Origin: Planctomycetia bacterium | Lineage (GTDB): Bacteria; Planctomycetota; Planctomycetia; Pirellulales; UBA1268 | Direction: 5' to 3' | Assembly (NCBI GenBank): GCA_021414115.1 | Contig: JAIOPD010000002.1 | Location: 1 to 37,469 of the forward strand | DNA length: 37,469 nt | Part shown: in pieces, positions 32,001-37,469 of the stretch | Layout: each line of letters begins with the position of its first letter | Position numbering within the stretch: the first letter of the stretch is position 1 | Position numbers and translations under genes: made by a program | Notes under the pieces: model-generated | The model's database searches: none | What the model was told of the DNA's origin: nothing | What the model saw: the letters and a program-made list of their open reading frames with translations, nothing else

Positions 32001-33209
32001 TACACAGAGAACTTGCGTTTGGGCGGCAATAAGGTCCTCACATGCCTCGATTGGAAAGTCACAGACTGAATAACTATTGTCAGCGAGTTTGAACTCATGC
32101 CTGACGGGCATGGATTCAACCAGTTCTCGGAGCGGCAACTGTTCGTCCTGCTGTGGAGTCCGCCAGAGGAGATTGAGATAGCGACGCTGCCATTTGTGAT
32201 CGTCGTCGAGGTAAAGAACGGCAGCACGCAGGGCGTTGTCACGGTCTTCCACTCGGCAGAACAGGTATCGCCCGTACAGAAGAACAAACCGGTCGGACAT
32301 CCGGTCTCGACCTGCGACAACCTTACCGGGGAGAATGTAGCCGGGGCCAGAAACATCTGGCTTGAGATAAGCGCCGTAATCCAACTCGTCAAGCAAAAAC
32401 TGAAGGCTTTTGGCTTTGTCAATTTCCACGGCGGCGTGCCATGGGAGCAGCGGTTTGTCGGCGCCTTCGCTAGGTGCATCCGGCTTGGTTGGGTCTTTGG
32501 TGGAGTCGTTTTGCCTTTTATCTAGAAATACGACCGGATGAGAAATGTTCACAAGTGTGGATTGTCGTTGCTGGAACGACTTGCGATGCTCTGCACGCAG
32601 GAAGGCTTCCTTAGGATCTGGTGTGTCCAGAAAGAGCCGCAGTGGAGTCGCCATGATGCAGAATGGGTCGCGACGTTCCGCCTCAATCAGCGCTGCCTTA
32701 ATTTCGGCCAGCGTGGCGACGCAGTTGGATGACTCTGGATCGAGCGCGTCGCGATAAACGCCGCGAGCTTGCTGCGCTACTTCGAATAGCCGAACGGCAA
32801 CTTCCCCGAGCACCGGGCCATCGGCAACGCGAGCCATTGCAGCCCATGCCTCGCGAAGTCTTGCGCACGCCTCCTTGTATTTGAGCCGGTTAACGAGGCC
32901 CGGATCTAATACCTTGTCGGCCGTTGTGTTTTCTCCGTCGACATCTCTTATCGCCAAAAACCCTGCAAGCAAAGGGGTTTCCGCAGCGCTTCCGCTTGTC
33001 GCAAGGCGTTGAAGGATCTCCCATCGCTTGCGGCGGCCCCGTTCAACATCCTCGTAGTTACGAAGCTCTCGATCACGCTTCGCGGTGGCACAGAGCTCCT
33101 CAATGATTCGAAGGTCATCGCTGGTTTCGGCCCATACGATTGGATGGGCGGTCATCACAATGAACGTAATGGCCAAAATAATCAATCGACGGGGCAATGA
33201 GAAATGCAT
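29067..33209 (-). CDS. Large exported protein (1380 aa), unrecognised
   Basis: The largest gene of the operon, and unrecognised. ATG 33209 gives a clear Sec signal peptide (PRRLIILAITFIVMTAHPIV, cleavage near WAET), better than the open frame start at 33254. The mature part is mainly helical, with tetratricopeptide-like spacing in places (LETARYFAKARLYHKAVTHY, then AADDEKYLL-like segments) and a long central mixed region with Trp-, Tyr- and Pro-rich strands. I see no enzyme motif and no later membrane helix, so it should be periplasmic. Codon use is visibly more AT-rich than in the backbone genes, with many codons ending in A or T. It overlaps the next gene by 11 bases. Absence of recognisable relatives may reflect fast evolution, as expected in conflict systems. 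Confidence 0.7.
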   Translation of the reverse strand: MHFSLPRRLIILAITFIVMTAHPIVWAETSDDLRIIEELCATAKRDRELRNYEDVERGRRKRWEILQRLATSGSAAETPLLAGFLAIRDVDGENTTADKVLDPGLVNRLKYKEACARLREAWAAMARVADGPVLGEVAVRLFEVAQQARGVYRDALDPESSNCVATLAEIKAALIEAERRDPFCIMATPLRLFLDTPDPKEAFLRAEHRKSFQQRQSTLVNISHPVVFLDKRQNDSTKDPTKPDAPSEGADKPLLPWHAAVEIDKAKSLQFLLDELDYGAYLKPDVSGPGYILPGKVVAGRDRMSDRFVLLYGRYLFCRVEDRDNALRAAVLYLDDDHKWQRRYLNLLWRTPQQDEQLPLRELVESMPVRHEFKLADNSYSVCDFPIEACEDLIAAQTQVLCVRDASQFARLRYHPVRNDVYAIKKLLSTRAYDPNDVKTTPGVAGVLQTLASVRDATKHPLVELMRDRGWELPSASGTFTQVLNPLVIVSDGDNAETMPKFFAENTPSPYLQLEDGKRLVFELNEGEGAPRCTINYPGATVAMPLHFHSVPKNLLKGGRMGAAFFQLLSDAGYTESESYNEIQTCIEKPKHIPSRFMQRLRSKMISTGIDSDSAQKAMLSEAGWQGAPFLSSEMNRLYGVYGFRYLRDQRGNWITSRRFSEDQDIVSGTTNSAASTADDSPPFDFRAQDGVGRINTTQIYSMKDYKQIKENIVKEHFNKLIRYHPAVPVVGIIRADAEKELANPSDINADSSDEIGAKIKKLKDFNRSIGEAVSLLNAGNENLLRPVPAWSTNEDKSQSDTLVSLHNAYVGVVKSFAVSTYELQLYPMLYDALAELSKAAGSSPSLTEQIGDLKGKIDTAFNSKQEEWVAKSEPVLATQLETARYFAKARLYHKAVTHYNDVLEQMFLPQRRRQGHDLFSRVVTADEAQAFGVGVEKVIRAQQMVVTAQMELAGVLNAAGLKSSAYFVWRRVADDEKYLLQPTAKIVRTIIESYGLRTSDSVNKALSSFHESAATAERAVAKHCTEPPWRVYPESDPAKKKGVTEAIGEINAYLQRLQNQRDLVDGSRISPEHERLFDRALERIDEAEALDFDTWLRYRQALLPKGEVFALRTRGKREEYTIHPVQFCPRTYDRDDGFTLPFKGMLVDTSASEIGKWCGLNDKEAFESPIAEKACFLLAWYWLDEGEKSNSRAAFMKLADILLARAEQAGEAQGKLTKKLNALSAIIGGYAIFDEVPGVKVIRSGLGAYMTPQLVHLQREWFSAGQYGPHAANECRILERHMEAIQDHAVQLSSADFAGRYFLADYTYIYGAVPNWLVVQAITSPELFKDLTAEEIKKLRGEAVEGDRWIPLREDEVSHFFNKLKLNATVDEDIVNLAK

Positions 33210-33273
33210 GTGACTTACCGTGCAGTGATGGACTTGATATCTCAAAAACGACATAAAGTTGAGTGAAACGGCC

Positions 33274-34248
33274 CTAGTCGCGGCGAATGATCGGTTCTTC
33301 GCTTAGGGGTGCGATCCGGCTGGCGACTGTGCCGTCGTATGTATTGGTTTCATCGAAGCAGAGGCCCCCTGTATCATCGAGCGCATCGGGGACAACAAGC
33401 ATCCAGCGATAAACCGTCGTCCTGTACTCTCCACCCCGAGAGACGGATCTCCTTCGCCCGGTTGACGGGTCGATGACCCAGTCCGACACCACCGCCGTTG
33501 CGACTCGATGGGACTTCTCCGCCCAGATGCACCACGGCTCACCCGGCGGGATTTCCAGTGTCTGTTTTCCTTCGGAATCTGTTTTCCATTGGGCCGCCGG
33601 CGGGGTCGGGAGCGCGTTAAAAAAATGGTCGGCGAGGTTCGCCTGGAGCGAAGACAACGAGGCCTGCACGTTTGATTGTTCTTGTTTAAGCCGAGCGAGT
33701 TCTGCTTCGAGTGGCTCGATTCTCGACGCGTACGCCTGTTTGTAGGCTGCGTCCGCCCGCGTTTTGGCAGCGCGGGCCTTCGAAAGGCCTTCGAGGGGAT
33801 CACGAGTGGCATACTCCTCGCTGTCTCGTTTCGGCCGTAGTTCGTTGTAGTCGCGGGCAACTGCCTCGCGAGCCTCGCCCAGCTCCACGTGGACCTTATT
33901 CCATGCCGCACGGATACTGGAAAGTGTCCGATCGAAAGCCTTTATCTTCTGATCATGCTCTTCTTGAGCGACGCGAAGTGCCTTCCGCACCGCGCTGATT
34001 GGACTTCCGTTTAAGGCGAGTGAAGGAAACGCGAGTGGTCTCTGATCCTCGCCAGCCACGACCACGCGAGCGGGCACGGTTCGCTTGCCAAACATGCTGC
34101 CCGGCCCGGATTCACCTCCTTGGTCGGCAGTACACCCCAGCAGCAACGCTGCAACCGCGCTCGTGAAAAGGCCGCGGTGAGTGCCGGCGGTAAGACGGTG
34201 CAGGAAGCATTCCACCACGGTTAGGTGCGAAAAAGAAATCAAGGGCAT
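33274..34248 (-). CDS. Predicted lipoprotein with coiled coil (first gene of the operon)
   Basis: A 324-residue predicted lipoprotein: the hydrophobic segment TSAVAALLLGC with a canonical LLGC lipobox near residue 39, preceded by a basic region. The open frame also begins at TTG 34251; internal GTG codons at about 34215-34218 would give a shorter leader. After the lipid site comes a Gly/Ser-rich linker, then residues 85-205 form a coiled coil (HDQKIKAFDRTLSSIRAAWN and YASRIEPLEAELARLKQEQS). The C-terminal 100 residues are beta-rich (YRTTVYRWMLVVPDALDDTG). It is not a family I recognise. It is the first gene of the minus-strand array, 64 bases ahead of the next, and its 5' end lies only 100 bases from the IS3 element, so the operon promoter must lie in that narrow gap or come from the insertion sequence. 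Confidence 0.72.
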   Translation of the reverse strand: MPLISFSHLTVVECFLHRLTAGTHRGLFTSAVAALLLGCTADQGGESGPGSMFGKRTVPARVVVAGEDQRPLAFPSLALNGSPISAVRKALRVAQEEHDQKIKAFDRTLSSIRAAWNKVHVELGEAREAVARDYNELRPKRDSEEYATRDPLEGLSKARAAKTRADAAYKQAYASRIEPLEAELARLKQEQSNVQASLSSLQANLADHFFNALPTPPAAQWKTDSEGKQTLEIPPGEPWCIWAEKSHRVATAVVSDWVIDPSTGRRRSVSRGGEYRTTVYRWMLVVPDALDDTGGLCFDETNTYDGTVASRIAPLSEEPIIRRD

Positions 34249-34419
34249 CAACTCCCGAGACCTCGTTAAGGGGGGGCTCTACATCAGATTAGCGGACCTT
34301 CTGAAGTGAGTATAGGTACCCTGACAAGGGGTATCGACCCTTAAGGCTGAGGCGGACCCTGGATTTCGGGCGCCCTGATAAGGTGGAGCCTCCGGGCTTG
34401 GAGGCCCCCTATCAGGAGT

Positions 34420-34693
34420 ATGACGATGCCGGGCAAGCGACGTGTGTATGGGGCTCCGTTTAAGGCCAAGGTGGCCTTGGCGGCCGCCAAGGGCGACCGC
34501 ACAACGGCCCAACTGGCCAGCCAGTTCGGCATCCACACAAGCCAGGTGACGGCCTGGAAGAAGCAGTTGATGGCCCAGGTGGCCGAACTGTTCGCCGATG
34601 GGCGGCAGCGGCGGCCTGACCAGGCCACGGATGAGCAGGAACTCTTCGAGCAGATCGGCCGCCTAAAGATGGAGGTCGAATGGTTGAAAAAAA
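34420..34693 (+). pseudogene. IS3-family orfA (transposase HTH subunit), 3' end replaced by the ISL3 insertion
   Basis: The orfA helix-turn-helix protein: GKRRVYGAPFKAKVALAAAK, TTAQLASQFGIHTSQVTAWKKQLM, and the leucine-zipper-like end LFEQIGRLKMEVEWLKK. AGGAG lies four bases before ATG 34420 and ten before ATG 34426. The native reading continues into the A-tract at 34686; from 34694 the frame reads seven residues of ISL3 end sequence and stops at 34717-34719. Restoring the A-tract across the insertion would give the normal KKK end and the frameshift into orfB. Confidence 0.82.
34686..34693. repeat. 8-bp target-site duplication, left copy
   Basis: GAAAAAAA directly precedes the left inverted repeat of the ISL3 element and is repeated at 36276-36283. 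An 8-bp duplication is the usual size for ISL3-family insertion. Confidence 0.85.
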
Positions 34694-36275
34694 GCCTCCT
34701 CAGCAGAATCTGTGGGTGAACGCAGGCTCGGGTAACCGCCCGAGCACATGAAAGAGGGCAATTTCGATGCCCTGCGGCGTCCGGAAACCGAATGCTTTTC
34801 TGGTGGTCAGTTTTGCTTTGCCGTTGAATCCTTCGACAACGCCCGACGAGATCGTGCCTCGAGCCCGGAACCAGTTGAGGATCAGATGCCGATGACGCCG
34901 CAAGCTCCGGGCGATCTTCTTCATCGGGCCGATCCGGCTGCGCATGGTGCGGGTGCACCAGGCGTCGAGGAACTTCATGGCCCACTCGGGGCTCGTGTAC
35001 TCCCAGAACCGCTGGAAGTCTTCCCGGAGGAGATGGGCGCGGACGCTCTTGAGGTTGTACTGCAGGATCTCCTTGAGCCTGACTTCTTGATGCTCCGTCA
35101 GGTTCTCCGGTCGCTTGAGCAGGCACCAGCGGGCCTTCGTCAGGATCGGCTCGTAGCCGTCGCGCCGCAGCTGGGCGACCTCGGCCCGCCTGACCTCGTC
35201 GAGGGCCATGTTCATGTTCCGCATGATGTGGAAGCGGTCGAGGACGTGGAGGGCGTCCGGGATCTGCTCCGCGATCACGTTGAGGTATTGTCTCCACATG
35301 TCGCTACAGACGAAGCGGATGCCCAACCGGACCTCGGCGGTGAGCGAGGTGAAGAAGTCCCGCAGGCTCTGCTCGGTCCGCTCCTGGGCCACCCAGAGCA
35401 GCCGCTTCGCCCCGTCGATCTGATAGACGAGCGTCAGGTAGGTGTGGCCGCTTCGCCACTGGATCTCATCGACGCCGATGGCCTCGATGCCCGAGAGATC
35501 CCGATGGGCCAGCCCCCATTCAACCGCGTGTTTTACGGACCGAAACACGTTGTCCCAGGTCGTGTTGAATGCATCCGCCGTCTCCTTCCACGAAAGCCGC
35601 TTGGCCCAGCGGGCGAGGAACCAGCGGTAGCTGGTCGTGAGATGCTCCTTGCCCTCGCCCCACGGCACCCGTTCGACGGTCACGCCGCACGTCGGGCAAT
35701 CGACCCGCCGCATCGCGTAGACGAAGAACACCGCGATGTTCCAGAGCGGCACGAACTGGAACCGTCGCGGCGGAAGCCGGTCGTAACCCGGCCGCTTCTC
35801 GCCGCAACCCGAGCAGATCGCCCGGCTGTTGGCCCGGGGTTCGATATCGACCTCGAGTTCCCGATCGACCAAGCCGTCCACGAAGCGGACGTGCGTGTAG
35901 ACAAAACACTTGTGCCGCTCGACGCGGTTGAGAATACTCTTGAGATGCATCCTGCGGTGGCTCCGGCAAAGGGGCTGATTCAGCAACCGCATCTTTACCG
36001 CACGACGCCGCAGGATGCTTCTTTCTCTCCATGGCCCGCCCGCCATGGGCGGTGCTTCCAGGCGGTGGAACGCCGCCGCATGTCGGCTGCCGCCGCGAAG
36101 CGGCGGGCCGCATCAGGCCGCCGAGGCGGTGACGCCTTGCCCGCTATCGGCTGCGACTCGACGCGACGAGGGCTTGCCACGCTGGGCGATGACGATGCGG
36201 CTGCCCACAACTCTCGGAGGTCATGCCGAGGCGTATTCAGAACCCGCTTTCACCCACAGATTCTGCTGAAGACCC
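34694..36275 (-). mobile_element. ISL3-family insertion sequence (1582 bp)
   Basis: The borders are defined by 33-base imperfect inverted repeats (34694-34726 and 36243-36275; 28 of 33 positions agree by eye) sharing the perfect core CAGCAGAATCTGTGGGTGAA, and by the flanking GAAAAAAA duplication. It contains one transposase gene on the minus strand, whose stop lies inside the left repeat. The 325 bases between the transposase start and the right end (35951-36275) carry no gene I can support, only GC-rich hairpins such as CCGCCGC-GAA-GCGGCGG at 36090-36106. Confidence 0.88.
34700..35950 (-). CDS. ISL3-family transposase
   Basis: A 416-residue DDE transposase of the ISL3 family. The start at ATG 35950 (MHLKSILNRVERHKCFVY) is chosen because that is the typical family beginning; the frame extends upstream without a site. 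The N-terminal zinc finger has CSGCG and CPTCG pairs (about residues 48-85), followed by a helix-turn-helix (AKRLSWKETADAFNTTWDNV). Catalytic acidic residues are in GVDEIQW, the VCSDMWRQY segment and the late GVVEGFNGKAKLTTRKAFGF block. The last residues PEPAFTHRFC are encoded by the left inverted repeat. It appears intact and may be active. Confidence 0.93.
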   Translation of the reverse strand: MHLKSILNRVERHKCFVYTHVRFVDGLVDRELEVDIEPRANSRAICSGCGEKRPGYDRLPPRRFQFVPLWNIAVFFVYAMRRVDCPTCGVTVERVPWGEGKEHLTTSYRWFLARWAKRLSWKETADAFNTTWDNVFRSVKHAVEWGLAHRDLSGIEAIGVDEIQWRSGHTYLTLVYQIDGAKRLLWVAQERTEQSLRDFFTSLTAEVRLGIRFVCSDMWRQYLNVIAEQIPDALHVLDRFHIMRNMNMALDEVRRAEVAQLRRDGYEPILTKARWCLLKRPENLTEHQEVRLKEILQYNLKSVRAHLLREDFQRFWEYTSPEWAMKFLDAWCTRTMRSRIGPMKKIARSLRRHRHLILNWFRARGTISSGVVEGFNGKAKLTTRKAFGFRTPQGIEIALFHVLGRLPEPAFTHRFC

Positions 36276-36283
36276 GAAAAAAA
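36276..36283. repeat. 8-bp target-site duplication, right copy
   Basis: GAAAAAAA immediately follows the right inverted repeat of the ISL3 element, matching 34686-34693. Two further A residues and GCTGCC follow, which belong to the original IS3 A-tract. Confidence 0.85.
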
Positions 36284-37108
36284 AAGCTGCCGAGGTCGGC
36301 TGAGGTCAAGCGGCGGTGTATCGAACCACACCACCAACACCTGAGCGTGTCTCGACAGTGCGAGCTCGTGGGCCTGGCGCGGAGCAGCTGGTACTACGAG
36401 CCCGCGGGCGAGTCGCCGGAGAACCTCGCCCTGATGCGGCAGATCGACGAGCTGTACATCAATCGCCCGTTCTTCGGGACGAGGAAGGTATGCGAGCAGT
36501 TTGCAGTCAACAGGAAGCGCGCCCAGCGGCTCATGCGGCTGATGGGGCTCGAGGGCATACACCGCAAGCGGTCGACCAGTCGCCCGGCTCCCGGTCACAA
36601 GGTTTACCCTTATTTACTGCGGGATATCGTCATCACGCGGCCCGACCAGGTCTGGGCGAGCGACATCACCTACATCCCGTTGCAGCATGGCTTTCTGTAC
36701 TTGGCCGCGGTGATGGACCTCTACAGCCGCAACGTCCTATCGTGGAGGCTTTCCAACACGCTCACGGGAGACTTTTGCGTCGAAGCCCTCGATGCAGCGC
36801 TGTCATGCGCCAGGCCCAAGATCTTCAACACGGACCAGGGCGCTCAGTTCACGTCGGCGGCCTTCACGAGCCGATTGGAGAAGGACGGCGTGGCAATCTC
36901 CATGGATGGCCGCGGCCGAGCTTTGGACAACGTGTTCGTGGAACGGCTCTGGAGGTCGGTGAAGTACGAGGAGGTCTACCTGCGGGACTATGCGGACGGC
37001 TGGGAGGCCGAGGACTCGCTGGGCAGGTACTTCGACTTCTATTGCAACGAGCGGATTCACCAAGCCCTGTCCTACCGCACACCTGCCGACGTCTACGCAG
37101 AGGGCTGA
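36278..37108 (+). pseudogene. IS3-family orfB (DDE transposase), cut off from its frameshift start
   Basis: The catalytic orfB part of an IS3-family transposase, in frame from the A-tract to TGA 37108 (276 residues). Family blocks are CELVGLARSSWYYEP, FFGTRKVCEQFAVNRKRAQR, the HTH_21-like segment, and the rve integrase core with DDE residues in WASDITYIP, IFNTDQGAQFTS and FVERLWRSVKYEEVYL. The end SYRTPADVYAEG is typical. No good start codon and ribosome site lies in the remaining 5' part, so with orfA separated by 1.6 kb the product should not be made by the usual frameshift. The coding frame itself is undamaged, so the disruption looks recent. Confidence 0.88.
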
Positions 37109-37375
37109 CGCGACAAAAGTGTTCGCGCTCAAATTTCCGTTGAGACGGACTCAGAACGAAAGAACATCAACAGGAACACAACCCGTAAACCGCCTCGTGG
37201 CCGCGCGAGACCCTTGGGAGGGGTCTCGCGGGCCACAGCCCAGTAGCGCTACACCTTAAACAGGGCCCCCGACGGTCCAACAAATGGGGTCCACCTCAGG
37301 TTGGAAAACGCTTGACGAGGCCTTGCCGAAGATAAAGCAACCCCTCTTCTGTAAAAGCCGGTGTGAGCAGGCGGG

Positions 37376-37468
37376 TCATCTGGCTTTCATGTTCAGGTAA
37401 GACCGATCAGTTTCCCAGTCGTCACTGATCTCGCTGAGTACTGCCGAGACGAGCCTCAGCACGGATGC
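37376..37468 (-). CDS. IS256-family transposase, C-terminal fragment (runs off the window)
   Basis: The last 30 residues of a minus-strand frame entering from the window edge, including RLVSAVLSEISDDWETDRSY followed by LNMKAR and TGA, match the conserved C-terminal end of IS256 (mutator-type) transposases. The sequence TTTTACAGAAGAGGGGTTG-like on the minus strand just after the stop resembles an IS256 terminal repeat. The interval 37299-37375 between the IS3 end and this stop has no gene. The call is from a short fragment. Confidence 0.6.
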   Translation of the reverse strand, partial: ASVLRLVSAVLSEISDDWETDRSYLNMKAR

Positions 37469-37469
37469 C

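Larger units (their letters stand above)
34348..37298 (+). mobile_element. IS3-family insertion sequence, split by an ISL3-family element
   Basis: Terminal inverted repeats begin TGAGGCGGACCC at 34348 and, on the other strand, TGAGGTGGACCC ending at 37298, giving the family's TG...CA ends. A second matched block lies inside each end (CCCTGATAAGGTGGAGC and CCCTGTTTAAGGTGTAGC), supporting the borders. The contents are orfA, the ISL3 insertion and the orfB part. Without the 1582-bp insertion and its 8-bp duplication the element would be 1361 bp, normal for IS3. I see no certain short target duplication (GGC versus GGT). A 10-bp hairpin (37204-37213 with 37221-37230) lies near the right end. The interval 37109-37298 otherwise holds only non-coding end sequence. 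Confidence 0.85.

Noticed and set aside
34310-34340. TTGTCA and TATACT boxes as the operon promoter (minus strand)
   Set aside because: The spacing between the boxes is about 7 bases, too short for a sigma-70-type promoter.
34748-36277. 5' part of a 786-residue plus-strand open frame leading into IS3 orfB
   Set aside because: This portion is antisense to the ISL3 transposase; only the part from 36278 onward encodes a real transposase domain.
1-37469. CRISPR arrays, tRNA and rRNA genes
   Set aside because: I saw no regularly spaced repeats and no cloverleaf or rRNA-like segments on either strand.

Overview
The window looks like a chromosomal segment of a high-GC planctomycete, probably Pirellulales-like. 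The clues are a DUF1559 prepilin-type protein, two small proteins with histone-H1-like Lys/Ala tails, short dispersed intergenic repeats, an SMP-30/gluconolactonase-like secreted protein, and a very large locus of GYF_2-domain membrane proteins. This assignment is inference from gene content and style; there is no rRNA gene to test it.

Layout. (1) 1-12.7 kb is GC-rich housekeeping sequence: the 3' part of an Uup-type ABC-F ATPase, a DUF2293 protein, an SMP-30 protein between two copies of a dispersed repeat, a YihY/BrkB membrane protein, an H1-like tailed protein, a minus-strand small-RNA/small-peptide candidate with a strong terminator, a spermidine-synthase-fold methyltransferase, a large conserved protein of unassigned function, a second H1-like protein, the preT-preA dihydropyrimidine dehydrogenase pair, and a DUF1559 protein. 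(2) 12.7-14.6 kb carries a family 2 glycosyltransferase and an RmlC-like cupin epimerase homologue on the minus strand.

(3) 15.0-34.25 kb is one tightly packed minus-strand array of twelve genes. In transcription order they are: a lipoprotein with coiled coils; a 1380-residue exported protein; a secreted alpha/alpha-toroid (prenyltransferase/squalene-oxidase repeat) protein; a Gly-rich membrane-anchored protein; a zinc-ribbon GTPase of double-GTPase type; a GTPase-associated protein 1 (GAP1)-like protein with a transmembrane helix and a TolA-like charged coiled coil; a 1089-residue membrane coiled-coil protein; two GYF_2-domain membrane proteins; a MotA/TolQ/ExbB proton-channel subunit; and two ExbD/MotB-like subunits that each place the expected proton-carrying Asp at residue 17. 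My interpretation is an envelope-spanning, GTPase-regulated, proton-motive-force-driven machine, possibly a biological-conflict or stress system. No single gene proves that role, but this combination is the most unusual content of the window.

(4) 34.3-37.5 kb is mobile DNA. An IS3-family element ends about 100 bp upstream of the large operon. It has been split by an ISL3-family element that landed exactly in the A-tract where the IS3 orfA/orfB frameshift should occur, leaving an 8-bp target duplication. The window ends inside the 3' end of an IS256-family transposase.
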